Numbered from the stretch's first letter, positions 33,804-43,077 are shown. The stretch is DNA of 64,000 nucleotides from Microbacterium sp. Marseille-Q6648 (GCF_943181415.1 NZ_CALPBZ010000001.1:1426001-1490000); one strand, 5' to 3'. Translations and numbers: made by a program. The notes: generated by a model not told the origin, from the sequence alone.

Positions 33804-33837
33804 GTTCGCAATACGCACTGATGGTCGCACTTCGCAC
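33804..33837. promoter_or_regulatory. Two IclR-type boxes in the aminotransferase/aldehyde dehydrogenase promoter
   Basis: GTTCGCAATACGCAC (33804-33818) and GGTCGCACTTCGCAC (33823-33837) fit GTTCG-N5-CGCAC and start 19 bases apart. A plausible -10 for the rightward gene is TATGCT at 33847-33852, which places the second box over its -35. On the left the first box covers the region just before the aminotransferase start. The same box occurs four times at 44912-44985. Confidence 0.75.
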
Positions 33838-33906
33838 ATTACCCTCTATGCTGGACCTGGTTCAAACCCGATGCCGGGATCCGAGTCAGAAAGTTGAGGG
33901 CGACCC

Positions 33907-35376
33907 ATGACGACCACCCGTTCCGAGCTGCTCGCGAGCGATCTCCTGCGCACTCAGCTCTATTACGACGGACAGTGGCGAGACGGGTCAACGGGTGACC
34001 GCCACCCCGTCACCGATCCCGCCACGGGCGAGGAGATCGCGCAGGTCGCGATCGCGACGGCGGAGGACGTCGAGGCCGCCGTCGAGGCTGCCGCGGTTGC
34101 GTTCAAGACCTGGTCGAAAGTGCCCGCTCCGCAGCGCTCGCGCATCCTGCGGCGCTGGTACGACCTCGTCGTCGAACGCGCGGACGACCTCGCCGAGATC
34201 CTCACCGCCGAGCAGGGCAAGCCCCTCGCCGAGGCGCGCGCCGAGGTCCTCTACGGCGCCGGCTTCATCGAGTGGTTCGCCGAAGAGGCCAAGCGGCTCT
34301 ACGGCGAGGTCATCCCCACCAACAACCCCGATCGGCGCATGCTCACGACCCGCACCGCCGTCGGCGTCACCGCCGCGATCACGCCGTGGAACTTCCCCGC
34401 GGCGATGATCCTCCGCAAGGCGTCCCCGGCTCTCGCGGCCGGCTGCACGATGATCATCAAGCCCGCGAGCGAGACGCCGCTCACGGCCTTCGCCCTCGTC
34501 GCGCTCGCCGAAGAGGCCGGCATCCCCGCCGGCGTGCTCAGCGTCGTCAACGGTTCCGGCCCGGTCATCGGCGGCGTGCTCACGAGCCACGAGCTCGTGC
34601 GCACCATCAGCTTCACGGGGTCGACCGAGGTCGGCCGGATGCTGATGGCGCAGTCGGCCGGCACGATCAAGCGGCTCGCGCTGGAGCTCGGCGGCAACGC
34701 GCCGCTCATCGTCTTCGACGACGCCGATCTCGACAACGCGGTCAAGGGCGCCATGGACTCGAAGTTCCGCAATGCGGGCCAGACGTGCGTGTGCGCGAAC
34801 CGCATCATCGTTCAGGAGGGCATCCACGACGCGTTCGTCGAGGCCCTTTCGCGCGAGGTCGCGAAGCTGCGCGTCGGGGACGGCCGCGAGCCCGGGACGA
34901 CGCAGGGCCCGCTCATCTCGCGCTCGGCCGTCGAGAAGGTCGAGTCGCACATCGCGGACGCGACGGCCAAGGGCGCGCGCATCGTGTCCGGTGGCGGAGT
35001 GAGCGAGCTCGGGGGCACGTTCTTCGAGCCCACGCTCCTCGTGGGCGCGACCGCCGACATGCGCGTCGCGACCGAGGAGACCTTCGGCCCCCTCGCGCCG
35101 GTGTTCAAGTTCTCGACCGAGGAGGAGGCGATCGCGCTGGCGAACGACACCGAGTTCGGTCTCGCCGGCTACTTCTTCAGCCGCGACATCGGCCGCATCA
35201 CCCGCGTCGCGGAGGCTCTCGAGGTGGGCGTCGTCGGCGTCAACACGGGCCTCATCTCCTACGAGGGGGCGCCGTTCGGCGGCGTGAAGCAGTCGGGCAT
35301 CGGCCGCGAAGGCTCCCTCCACGGCATCGAGGAGTACACCGACCTGAAGTACATCTGCATCGAGGGCATCCTGTGA
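33907..35376 (+). CDS. NAD(P)-dependent aldehyde dehydrogenase, succinate-semialdehyde type
   Basis: A 489-residue aldehyde dehydrogenase of the GabD class. Catalytic E260 is in LALELGGNAP and the nucleophile C294 in NAGQTCVCANR; NAD contacts include ITPWNFP (158-164) and FTGSTEVGR. It would oxidise succinate semialdehyde or a related semialdehyde acid, for example 2-oxoglutarate semialdehyde, to the diacid. GAGGG precedes ATG 33907. It is the first gene of a rightward unit with iclR and an old yellow enzyme. The sequence does not decide between semialdehyde substrates; context with a DapA-family enzyme makes a 2-oxo semialdehyde possible. Confidence 0.9.
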   Translation: MTTTRSELLASDLLRTQLYYDGQWRDGSTGDRHPVTDPATGEEIAQVAIATAEDVEAAVEAAAVAFKTWSKVPAPQRSRILRRWYDLVVERADDLAEILTAEQGKPLAEARAEVLYGAGFIEWFAEEAKRLYGEVIPTNNPDRRMLTTRTAVGVTAAITPWNFPAAMILRKASPALAAGCTMIIKPASETPLTAFALVALAEEAGIPAGVLSVVNGSGPVIGGVLTSHELVRTISFTGSTEVGRMLMAQSAGTIKRLALELGGNAPLIVFDDADLDNAVKGAMDSKFRNAGQTCVCANRIIVQEGIHDAFVEALSREVAKLRVGDGREPGTTQGPLISRSAVEKVESHIADATAKGARIVSGGGVSELGGTFFEPTLLVGATADMRVATEETFGPLAPVFKFSTEEEAIALANDTEFGLAGYFFSRDIGRITRVAEALEVGVVGVNTGLISYEGAPFGGVKQSGIGREGSLHGIEEYTDLKYICIEGIL

Positions 35377-35419
35377 CCGCGAGGGCGACGGTGGGCGTCT
35401 GAGGAGAGGACCGCCGGCG

Positions 35420-36217
35420 ATGACCGACATCGACAGCGATCGCAGGTCTGGCGAGTTCATCCAGTCCCTCGACCGGGGACTGGCCGTCGTCCGGGCGTTC
35501 TCGAACGAGCGCGACCTGCTCTCGCTCGCGGACGTCGCCAAGGTGACCGGACTCAGTCGCGCGTCCGTGCGCCGTGCGCTGCTGACCCTCGAGACGCTCG
35601 GCTACGTGGGCAGCCGGCAGAACCGGTTCTACCTCCGTCCGCGCGTTCTGGACCTGGGCTACGCGTTCCTGTCCTCGTCGTCGAGCATCGACATCACGCA
35701 GGATCATCTGCGCCGCCTCTCGGCCCGCATCGGCGAGTCGGTCTCGGCATGCGAGTACGACGACGGAGATGTCGTCTACGTCGCGCGCGCCGCAGCGGAG
35801 ACGATCATGCCGATCCGGCTGGGTATCGGCAGGCGGCTGCCGGCTTTCTGCACGTCGACGGGTCGGGTGCTCCTGTCGGAGTTCGACGACGATCGGCTCG
35901 ACGCGTACTTCCAGGCCTACCCGCGCGAGAAGCTGTCCCCCGCGACGATCGTCGACGAGCAGGAGCTCCGCGACCGCATCGCCGAGGTGCGCGCACAGGG
36001 CTGGTCGCTGAACAACCAGGAAGTCGACCTCGGCGCGCGCTCCATCGCCGCACCCGTGGTCGGCGCCGACGGCCGCTACGTCAGCGCCGTCAACATCTCG
36101 GTGTCGACGTCGCGCGTATCGGTCGAGCAGCTCCGCGGCGACTACCTCCCGCAGCTCCTCGAGGCGACGGGCCTCATCAGCGCCGACCTCTCCCACCTCA
36201 GCCGCCGTCAGACCTGA
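35420..36217 (+). CDS. IclR family regulator, PcaR/PcaU-like
   Basis: A 265-residue IclR protein. The helix-turn-helix lies at about 30-60 (SLADVAKVTGLSRASVRRAL), and the effector domain spans about 85-260 with GRRLPAFCTSTGRVLLSE. The opening FIQSLDRGLAVVRAFS and the RALLTLETLGYV region match the beta-ketoadipate regulator subfamily (PcaR, PcaU, PobR). It lies between two promoters that carry six PcaR-like GTTCG-N5-CGCAC boxes, so it is the obvious candidate regulator for the whole 28-50 kb region. PcaR-type proteins often activate with a catabolic intermediate as ligand; the ligand here is unknown. Confidence 0.9.
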   Translation: MTDIDSDRRSGEFIQSLDRGLAVVRAFSNERDLLSLADVAKVTGLSRASVRRALLTLETLGYVGSRQNRFYLRPRVLDLGYAFLSSSSSIDITQDHLRRLSARIGESVSACEYDDGDVVYVARAAAETIMPIRLGIGRRLPAFCTSTGRVLLSEFDDDRLDAYFQAYPREKLSPATIVDEQELRDRIAEVRAQGWSLNNQEVDLGARSIAAPVVGADGRYVSAVNISVSTSRVSVEQLRGDYLPQLLEATGLISADLSHLSRRQT

Positions 36218-36256
36218 CGGCGCCCCGCCCCTCACCGCACGACAGAAGGAACCCGA

Positions 36257-37339
36257 GTGCCCCGTCTGACGCCACGCCTGTTCGAGCCCATCACGCTGAA
36301 CGGGCTCACGATCCCCCACCGTCTCTGGGTCGCGCCCATGTGCATGTACTCGTCGGTCGACGGCATGCCCACCGACTGGCACCTGGTGCATCTCGGCTCG
36401 TTCGCCATCGGGCGGGCGGGCCTCATCATGACCGAGGCCGCCGCGGTCTCGCCCGAGGGTCGCATCAGCCCCGACGACGCCGGCATCTGGAACGATGAGC
36501 ATGTCACCGCCTGGCGCAGGGTCGTCGACTTCGTGCACGGCATGGACAGCCTGATCGGCATCCAGCTCTCGCACGCGGGCCGTAAGGCGGCGACGTACCC
36601 GCCGACGCGCGGCCGCGGCTCGGTCCCGGTCGAAGAGGGAGGGTGGACCACGCTCGGCCCGTCCGACATCGCCTACGGTACGTTCACGACCCCGGCCGCG
36701 CTCGATCGTGCCGGCATTGCGAAGGTCGTCGCGGACTATGCCGCCGCCGCGGAGCGCGCCGTCGCCGCCGGCTTCGACCTCGTCGAGATCCACGCGGCGC
36801 ACGGCTACCTGCTCGGTCAGTTCCTGTCGCCCACATCGAACCTGCGCACCGATGAGTACGGCGGCGACGCGGCCGGCCGTGACCGCCTGCTGCGCGAGGT
36901 GATCTCGGCCGTGCGGGAGCGCATTCCGACCGACATGCCGCTCGTCGTCCGGATCTCGGCCACCGAGTGGGTGCCGGGAGGAGTCACGGTCGACGACACG
37001 ATCGCGACCCTTCAGCGGATCGAGGGGGTGGACCTCGTGAGCGTCTCATCCGGGGGCAACAGCCCCGACCAGCAGATCCCGGCGGGTCCCGGGTACCAGC
37101 AGCCGCTCTCCCGCGCGGTGCGCGCGGCCGTCGATGTGCCCGTCGGCGTCGCGGGGCTCATCACGACGCCCGAACAGGCCGAGGCCGCCCTCGGAGCGGG
37201 CGACGCCGACGTCGTCTACGTCGCCCGTCAGTTCCTGCGGGAGCCGACGTTCACGCTCCGCGCCGCAGCGGCGCTCGGCGGAGAGCTCGCGTGGGCGTGG
37301 CAGTACAACCGGGCCAAGTACATCGAGAGCATCCCCTGA
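36257..37339 (+). CDS. Old yellow enzyme family NADH:flavin oxidoreductase, YqjM-like
   Basis: A 360-residue FMN enzyme of the class III (YqjM) old yellow enzymes. Marks are WVAPMCMYSS, whose cysteine tunes FMN, IQLSHAGRKAATYP, and HAAHGYLLGQFLSPTSNLRTDEYGG. It should reduce an activated C=C bond, or demethylate/oxidise an amine-linked compound in some subfamilies. The start is GTG 36257 preceded by AAGGAA. It is the third gene of the aldehyde dehydrogenase-IclR unit and ends 21 bases from the convergent ferredoxin-like gene. Its role in the pathway, probably reduction of an unsaturated intermediate, is inferred. Confidence 0.9.
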   Translation: MPRLTPRLFEPITLNGLTIPHRLWVAPMCMYSSVDGMPTDWHLVHLGSFAIGRAGLIMTEAAAVSPEGRISPDDAGIWNDEHVTAWRRVVDFVHGMDSLIGIQLSHAGRKAATYPPTRGRGSVPVEEGGWTTLGPSDIAYGTFTTPAALDRAGIAKVVADYAAAAERAVAAGFDLVEIHAAHGYLLGQFLSPTSNLRTDEYGGDAAGRDRLLREVISAVRERIPTDMPLVVRISATEWVPGGVTVDDTIATLQRIEGVDLVSVSSGGNSPDQQIPAGPGYQQPLSRAVRAAVDVPVGVAGLITTPEQAEAALGAGDADVVYVARQFLREPTFTLRAAAALGGELAWAWQYNRAKYIESIP

Positions 37340-37360
37340 CACCGGCCGGGCGCGCGGGAA

Positions 37361-37687
37361 TCAGTGACCGCGCGCCGGGTCCGACGCCGCGGTGGGTTCC
37401 GCACCCTCCTGGTGGGCGACGGTCATCCCCTCGCGCACGAAGGTGACGCACGTCCGTGTCTGCGGCACCCCGTCGACGACCATGACGCAGTCGAAGCACA
37501 CGCCCATGCCGCAGTAATAGCCACGGGCATCCTTGTTCTCGGTGCGTCGCAGGCCCAGGCCGCGGTCGGCCATGACGGCCGCCGCGACGCTCTCGCCCTC
37601 GTACGCCTCCGCGGGGCGGCCGTCGATGACGATCTCGACGCGTCGTCCGCGCTCGAGGCCGTGCCCGGGCACCCTCCCCGCGCTCAT
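37361..37687 (-). CDS. (2Fe-2S)-binding small subunit, HcnA/SoxA-N-like
   Basis: A 108-residue ferredoxin-like protein. The plant-type [2Fe-2S] cysteines are C59, C64, C67 and C80 in YYCGMGVCFDCVM and RTC. The EIVIDGRPAEAYEGESVAAAVMA region is typical of the small subunit of HCN synthase, opine oxidase and D-hydroxyproline dehydrogenase. The start overlaps the DapA-family stop by four bases. It should form the electron-transfer subunit of the fused flavoprotein two genes upstream. It is the last gene of the leftward block. Confidence 0.87.
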   Translation of the reverse strand: MSAGRVPGHGLERGRRVEIVIDGRPAEAYEGESVAAAVMADRGLGLRRTENKDARGYYCGMGVCFDCVMVVDGVPQTRTCVTFVREGMTVAHQEGAEPTAASDPARGH

Positions 37688-38628
37688 GCCGTGCCGCTCT
37701 CCGACGGCAGCAGGCCCTCCTCCACCAGCACGGCCCGCATGGCAGCGAGGTCGCGGGGGTCGGTGATCGGAAGGCGCGGACGCCGCACGTGTCCGGCGGG
37801 CTGACCGAGCATGTGCATGAGCGCCTTCAACTGGGCCTGATACGACCCGTAGATGCCCGCCCAGCCCCCTGGCAGCCACAGCTTCGGAAAGAGCCGGTCC
37901 GCCTTCTCCGCGTACTCCTGCATCGGCGCGACGTCGCCGGCCCAGTGGTTCTCCCAGAATGCGGGGTCGGGGCGTCCGTGGAGCGATCCTCCGCCGACGA
38001 AACCGTCCCCGCCCTCGGTGCGCAACACCTCGACGCCTCGAGTGGACATGTAGGGCCCGAAGACACGCACGCGATCGCGCACGCGCCGCGACGTCTCGAA
38101 GAACTGATCGGCGTCCGGGGTGCTGTCTTTGATCGCGACGACGGCCTTCACGTCGGCGAGCCGATCGGCCAGGTCGCTGTCGATGTCGATGCCCGTGCCG
38201 TGCGGCCAGTTGTACACGACGAGGGGTCCCGCGATGCGCTCGCCGATGTCCTCGTACCAGGCGACGACCTCGTCGGGGAACAGCTTGATGTACGGCGGCG
38301 CCGAGGCGAGGACGCCGTCCGCACCGGCGCCGAGGGCGTGCGCGGCCAGCACCTCGACGTTCTCGGCGGTGTTGGAGGTGCATCCCACGAGCACGCGCAG
38401 ACGGCCGGCTGCGGCGGCTACGGCGGTCTCGGCGACGGCGTGACGCTCATCCACGCTCTGCGAGAACCACTCCCCGCATGTGCCGTTGACGACCACACCG
38501 TGCATTCCGCGCTCGACGTACTGTTCGATCAGGGCGTGCAGCGTGTCGGTGTCCAGCGCCCCGCTCTCGGTGAAGGGCGTCACCACCGCGGGGAAGTAGC
38601 CGGCCCAGTCGACGTCGTTGCGATCCAT
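37684..38628 (-). CDS. Dihydrodipicolinate synthase/N-acetylneuraminate lyase family protein
   Basis: A 314-residue class I aldolase-fold enzyme. The Schiff-base lysine is K167 in VVAIKDST and the catalytic tyrosine is Y139 in VVYNWPHG. The usual GTTGE loop reads NGTCGEW (48-54). Family members cleave, condense, dehydrate or deaminate 2-oxo acids. Next to an HcnABC-like oxidase the closest known analogy is the 1-pyrroline-4-hydroxy-2-carboxylate deaminase of hydroxyproline catabolism, but no hydroxyproline epimerase is present, so this is only an analogy. True lysine biosynthesis (dapA) is unlikely in this context. Confidence 0.85.
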   Translation of the reverse strand: MDRNDVDWAGYFPAVVTPFTESGALDTDTLHALIEQYVERGMHGVVVNGTCGEWFSQSVDERHAVAETAVAAAAGRLRVLVGCTSNTAENVEVLAAHALGAGADGVLASAPPYIKLFPDEVVAWYEDIGERIAGPLVVYNWPHGTGIDIDSDLADRLADVKAVVAIKDSTPDADQFFETSRRVRDRVRVFGPYMSTRGVEVLRTEGGDGFVGGGSLHGRPDPAFWENHWAGDVAPMQEYAEKADRLFPKLWLPGGWAGIYGSYQAQLKALMHMLGQPAGHVRRPRLPITDPRDLAAMRAVLVEEGLLPSESGTA

Positions 38629-38665
38629 CAGTCAGTGCTCCTGTTCGTCTGTCGTTCGTTGAAGT

Positions 38666-41362
38666 TCAGGCCCGGGCGCGGTCGACCGTGCGGTCGATCG
38701 AGAAGCGCTCGTCGAAGGGCGAGGCCGCCGCCGGCGCCACGATCATCTCGGCGATCTGCCGAGCGTAGATGGGCGAGAAGGTGAATCCGGTCGACGCGAC
38801 GCACGCGTAGTACCCGGGCACCCGGACCGACTCCCCGACGATGGGCGAGTAGTCGTCGGTGAAGGCGATGATGCCCGACCACGTGCGCAGAACCCGCACG
38901 TCCTCCAGCTGCGGGACGACATCGAGGGCGACACGCAGGTTGCCGGCGGCGCTGCGCCACGTCGTGGGGTATCGCCGCGGGTATCCCATCATCGGCGTCG
39001 GCCAGCCGCCGCCGATGATGAACGAGCCGTGGTGGGTCTGTTTGAGGGTCAGTCGACGACCGATGTGCTGCACCATCGATGGCAGGAGCTCGGCCCGCGC
39101 CTCGGTCACATTGACATGGAGGCCCTCCCGGCGGATCGGGAAGCGGAGCCCCACCATGGCGCCGAGCTCGCCCGCCCACCCGCCGCCGCAGTTCACCACC
39201 CGTCGAGCGCGGATCGTGCCCGCGCTGGTACGGACGGTGAAGCGATGCGCACCAGCGGCATCGTCGACATCGATCGCGAAGACCTCCACGCCCGTCCGCA
39301 CGCGCGCGCCGTGCTCGATCGCGCGACGGGCGTAGAGCGGCGCGACGACGAGCGGATTGGCGTGCCCCTCGAGGTCGCAGTACGTCGCCCCGATCACTCG
39401 ATCGGAGAAGTACGGCGCGCGCTCGCGGAGCCGTCCTCCGGTCAGCACCTCGGTGTGGATCCCCGCTTCCTCTTCGAGCACATGCTTCTCGTGCAGCAGG
39501 CTGAGCTGCTCGTCCGTCTCGGCGACCATCCAGCCTCCGGTCTGGTGCAGCCCGATGTCCGCGCCGAGCTCGGCGCTCAGCTTCTTCCACAGCCCGTAGG
39601 CCTCGACGCTCGCGCGCGCGTCACCGAGGAGCCGCGAACGATCGGCGTCGGTCCCCTTGCCCGAGAGCTGGTGGATCGCGAGCTGGAAATGGAAGCTGCC
39701 GGCGTTCGTTCCCGATGCCTCCCGGTTGAGCTCCCCGCGTTCGACGAGCTCGACCTCGACGCCTTCCTTAGCGAGGTAGTAGGCGACCGCCGCGCCGGCG
39801 ATGCCGCCGCCGATGACGAGGACGTCCGTGTCGGCGACGACGGCGCCGGCGCGTCCGGGCAGGTCGGACGGCCTGAGGTCCGTTCTCTCGGGTTCGATCG
39901 GGTCGTCCTCCTTCGCCGCGAAGAGCCCGGGGTCGGCGACGTTCGCGTCGGCGACGGCGCCGATCGGCACCGGGCGCAGCGGCATGCGTGGTGTGGCGGG
40001 AGCGACGTCTCCGACATCCACACCCCGCTCCTCGGCGATCATCGCGGCGATGTGGCGTCCGCACATCCGGCCCTGACACGGACCCATGCCCGCGCGGGTG
40101 AGGGCCTTCACGGCGCTGACTTCGGGAGCGGTCTGTACGGCGACGCGCACCTCGGCTTCGGAGACTCCCTCGCAGCGGCACACGATCGTCGTGGGCTCGG
40201 CGAGCCCGAACACCCCGGCGCCCACCCCGTACATGCGCTGCGTCGCGCGCGTGAGGGCTCGCCGCCGCGCGAGGCGACGCAGGAGCGGACGAGCCGCCGC
40301 GACGACGGCGTCGTCGGCGGAGACCCCTGCGTCGAGCGCGACGGCCAGCGCGGCGATGCGGCCCTCGTCCGCCGCGACGGCCGAGCCTTCGACGCCCGCA
40401 CCGTCGCCCGCCGCGTACACCCCCGCGACCTCCGTGCGGCACCACTCGTCCTTGCGCACGACGGGTCCGCCGAGGTCCTCGCTCGTGTCGAAACCGCAGC
40501 CGACGAGGCGCAGCAGCTCGGAAGCGGGGGTGAACCCGTAGCCGACGCACAGCACGTCGGCGGCGACCGTCTCCTCGGAGCCGGGGATCACCCGCCATTG
40601 CGTATCGACGCGTGCGTGCACGACACGCTCGACCCGGCCGTCGCCTTCGGCGCGCACGACGATGCGACGGTAGCGCAACGGGATGCGGTGGGCGAGGAGC
40701 GCGGACTGGTACTTGGCGGCATCCATGAGCAGACCCACATTGCCCGGCGCGGCGGCCGCGATCCGGGCGAGGTCGCCGGGGCCGGGCGGCGGGCCCGCTT
40801 CGAGTGCCGTGACGATGTTCGCCCCGAAGCCCGCCAGCTGCGCCGGGAAGGCCAGGGCCACGGGGCCGGAGCCGGCGAAGACGATGCGCTCGCCGGGGAC
40901 GAACGCCTGCGTCTTCGCGAGGGTCTGCAGACCGCCGGCGGTGATGACCCCGGGGAGAGTCCAGCCGGGGAAGACGACGGGTCTGTCGTGTGCGCCGGCG
41001 GCGACGACGACGCGCCGGGCGCGGACGGACGAGACCGGCTCGCCGTCGGTCTGCACCATGGCGATCCACCCGCCCGCGTCCGGCTCGACGTCGACGACGC
41101 TGGTGCGCAGCCGCACGACCGCTCGACTGGCCGTGACCTCGTCGATCAGCGCGCGGCCGGCGAGGTACTGCGCACCCATCCGCCGGGCGTCCGTCACCCG
41201 CATCCCCGGGCCGGGCTGCTTGTACACCTGGCCGCCGAGAGTGGGGCGTTCGTCGATGAGCACGGTATCCAGTCCCGCATCGGCCGCGGTCGACGCCGCG
41301 GCCATGCCCGCAGGCCCACCGCCGACGATCAGGACGTCGTACACGTGCTCATCGACGGTCAT
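38666..41362 (-). CDS. Fused FAD/[2Fe-2S] amino acid dehydrogenase (HcnB-HcnC-like)
   Basis: An 898-residue fusion of two proteins that are normally separate. Residues 1-460 resemble HcnB/OoxA: an FAD motif at 10-23, a second nucleotide motif FAGSGPVALA, and a BFD-type [2Fe-2S] site C395, C397, C429, C434. After a linker (about 460-508), residues 509-898 resemble HcnC/OoxB/DadA-type amine oxidase, with VLVIGGGIAGAAVAYYLAKE near 514-533. With the small (2Fe-2S) protein it would make a complete amino-acid dehydrogenase oxidising an imino or N-substituted (opine-like) acid. ATG 41362 is three bases after the SBP stop. True cyanide synthesis is unlikely in this catabolic context. Confidence 0.87.
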   Translation of the reverse strand: MTVDEHVYDVLIVGGGPAGMAAASTAADAGLDTVLIDERPTLGGQVYKQPGPGMRVTDARRMGAQYLAGRALIDEVTASRAVVRLRTSVVDVEPDAGGWIAMVQTDGEPVSSVRARRVVVAAGAHDRPVVFPGWTLPGVITAGGLQTLAKTQAFVPGERIVFAGSGPVALAFPAQLAGFGANIVTALEAGPPPGPGDLARIAAAAPGNVGLLMDAAKYQSALLAHRIPLRYRRIVVRAEGDGRVERVVHARVDTQWRVIPGSEETVAADVLCVGYGFTPASELLRLVGCGFDTSEDLGGPVVRKDEWCRTEVAGVYAAGDGAGVEGSAVAADEGRIAALAVALDAGVSADDAVVAAARPLLRRLARRRALTRATQRMYGVGAGVFGLAEPTTIVCRCEGVSEAEVRVAVQTAPEVSAVKALTRAGMGPCQGRMCGRHIAAMIAEERGVDVGDVAPATPRMPLRPVPIGAVADANVADPGLFAAKEDDPIEPERTDLRPSDLPGRAGAVVADTDVLVIGGGIAGAAVAYYLAKEGVEVELVERGELNREASGTNAGSFHFQLAIHQLSGKGTDADRSRLLGDARASVEAYGLWKKLSAELGADIGLHQTGGWMVAETDEQLSLLHEKHVLEEEAGIHTEVLTGGRLRERAPYFSDRVIGATYCDLEGHANPLVVAPLYARRAIEHGARVRTGVEVFAIDVDDAAGAHRFTVRTSAGTIRARRVVNCGGGWAGELGAMVGLRFPIRREGLHVNVTEARAELLPSMVQHIGRRLTLKQTHHGSFIIGGGWPTPMMGYPRRYPTTWRSAAGNLRVALDVVPQLEDVRVLRTWSGIIAFTDDYSPIVGESVRVPGYYACVASTGFTFSPIYARQIAEMIVAPAAASPFDERFSIDRTVDRARA

Positions 41363-41365
41363 GGA

Positions 41366-42226
41366 TCAGCAGCCCTCCGGCATCGCCGGCAGCTCGGGAG
41401 CCATCCACTTCGTGTACAGCTCCTCGAGGGTGCCGTCGCTCTGCACCGAGCACAGGAACGCATCGAGCTGCTCGACGAGCGCGGCGTTGTCCTTCTGCAC
41501 GCCCCACGCGCCGTAGTACAGGCTCAACGGCTCGCTGAGGTCGAGCGGCGCCAGCTGCCCCGGGTTGGAGCGGTCGAACTCCGCGAGGATGTAGTCCTCG
41601 ACGACGACGGCATCCGCGCGTCCTGTCGCGACCTCGAGCAGCGCGGCGTTCTGGTCGGGGAACCCGGCGACCGTCGCGTTGGGGAATGTGTCCTTCACGA
41701 GCTGCTCGCCCGTCGAACCCTGCAGTGCGGTGATGACGACGCCCTCCTGGTCGTAGTCCTCGATGCTCGAGCCCAGCTCGGATCCGGGTGCGACGCCGAG
41801 GATCGTGGCGTACGGCACGTAGCCGCGGCTGAAGTCGATGACCTCCTTGCGCTCATCCGTCGCCCCGAGACCGACCGAGACCATGTCGAACTGTCGGGAC
41901 TGCAGACCGGGGATGAGCCCGTTGAAGTCGAGGTTCTGGATGTCGAGCTCGACGCCCATCTCCTCGGCGAGCAGGTTGAGAAGGTCGACGTCGTACCCCG
42001 AAGGGGTGTCGCCGTCGAGGAACATCTGGGGCTTGTACTGGAGGTTCATGCCGACCACGAGCGTGCCGGGGGTCATGAGCCCGCTGTCGGCCGCCGCGTC
42101 CTCGGACTCCTCGGGGGCGGCGGCTCCACTGCCGCCGCTGCTGCAGGCCGACAGCACCAGCGCTGCGGCCGCGGCTGCGGCGACGAGAGGCACCCGCAGT
42201 GCCTTCATGCTGATTCGTGCGTTCAC
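41366..42226 (-). CDS. Amino acid ABC transporter substrate-binding lipoprotein
   Basis: A 286-residue binding protein of the polar amino acid (HisJ/FliY) family. The lipobox LSAC places the lipidated cysteine near residue 28. The binding fold has YDVDLLNLLAEEMGVE and FNGLIPGLQSRQFDM. I prefer GTG 42226 over ATG 42238, because GGAG lies six bases upstream of the GTG and would otherwise fall inside the coding sequence. It belongs with the permease and ATPase upstream and with the fused oxidase downstream. The ligand is presumably the amino-acid-like substrate of the regulon. Confidence 0.88.
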   Translation of the reverse strand: MNARISMKALRVPLVAAAAAAALVLSACSSGGSGAAAPEESEDAAADSGLMTPGTLVVGMNLQYKPQMFLDGDTPSGYDVDLLNLLAEEMGVELDIQNLDFNGLIPGLQSRQFDMVSVGLGATDERKEVIDFSRGYVPYATILGVAPGSELGSSIEDYDQEGVVITALQGSTGEQLVKDTFPNATVAGFPDQNAALLEVATGRADAVVVEDYILAEFDRSNPGQLAPLDLSEPLSLYYGAWGVQKDNAALVEQLDAFLCSVQSDGTLEELYTKWMAPELPAMPEGC

Positions 42227-42300
42227 GGTGTTCTCCATTCGATGTGACTTCGGGATTGCGGAGGTGATGCCGGAGGGGGAAAAGCGATGGCGGGATGCCG

Positions 42301-43077
42301 TCACTTGGGCGTGTAGAGGGTGCCGGTCGCGGGGGTGACCGCCTTGATGCGCCCCGCAAGGGCGTCGACCGTTCGGCGCTGACGCGCACGCAGGGTGCGA
42401 CCGACGATCCCGAGCGGAGGCCGGACGTACGCGCCCTCGATGAGCCGGAAGACGAGGTCGATCGCGAACGCGGCGAGCACGTAGATGATCGCGGCCGCGG
42501 TGTAGAGGACGAACGGCTGGAACGTCGTCGCGACGAGGTTCTGGGTGACGCGGACCACTTCGAGCAGGCCGATGACGGTGAAGGTCGAGGTGTCCTTGAC
42601 CATGCCGATGAACATGCTGCCGATGTTGGGGAGCGCGATCTTGATCGCCTGCGGCAGGGTGACCGAGAAGAAGATCTGCGACGACCGCATGCCCAGGGCC
42701 CAGCCCGCCTCGGTGTGACCGGCGGGCACGGCCTGAAGCGCCGAGCGGAAGATCTCCGCGAAGAAGGCGCTGTACAGAAGCGAGAGCGCGATGACGCCGG
42801 CCTGGAAGACGGTGAACCGCACCCCGAGCAGCAGGGCGAGACCGAAGTACACCCAGATGACGCTCACGAGGGCGGGGACGCCGCGGAAGATGTTGATGTA
42901 GGCCGACGCGAGCCAGTTGACGGGCTTGGGCGCCGAGCGCAGCACGGCGAGGAGGAGCCCGAAGACGAGCGAGATCGCCAGGCCCACGATGGCGACCGAG
43001 AAGGCCGTCCACAGGCCGGAGAGGAGCGCATCGCGGTTGTCCCAGATGAGACTCCAGTCGTAGTCGAGGATCGACAT
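42301..43077 (-). CDS. Amino acid ABC transporter permease
   Basis: A 258-residue HisM-type permease with five predicted membrane helices. The EAA loop is AGWALGMRSSQIFFSVTLPQAIKIALPN, shown here as family positions about 131-158. An extension of some 35 Arg-rich residues after the last helix is longer than usual. The ATG shares one base with the ATPase stop. A homodimer would form the channel, since no second permease gene is present. Confidence 0.9.
   Translation of the reverse strand: MSILDYDWSLIWDNRDALLSGLWTAFSVAIVGLAISLVFGLLLAVLRSAPKPVNWLASAYINIFRGVPALVSVIWVYFGLALLLGVRFTVFQAGVIALSLLYSAFFAEIFRSALQAVPAGHTEAGWALGMRSSQIFFSVTLPQAIKIALPNIGSMFIGMVKDTSTFTVIGLLEVVRVTQNLVATTFQPFVLYTAAAIIYVLAAFAIDLVFRLIEGAYVRPPLGIVGRTLRARQRRTVDALAGRIKAVTPATGTLYTPK

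Noticed and set aside
33796-33837. N-terminal extension of the aminotransferase to 33837
   Set aside because: It would make the two operator boxes coding, has no ribosome site, and adds non-conserved residues.
37684-38628. Lysine-biosynthetic dapA
   Set aside because: The GTTGE loop is altered, and the gene sits in a catabolic block without other lysine genes.
37361-41362. Hydrogen cyanide synthase hcnABC
   Set aside because: Domain similarity only; HcnB and HcnC are fused, and a DapA-family gene and amino acid importer point to catabolism.
39029-42247. A 1072-codon open frame antisense to the fused oxidase and SBP
   Set aside because: It mirrors the codon periodicity of genuine genes on the other strand and shows no family motif.
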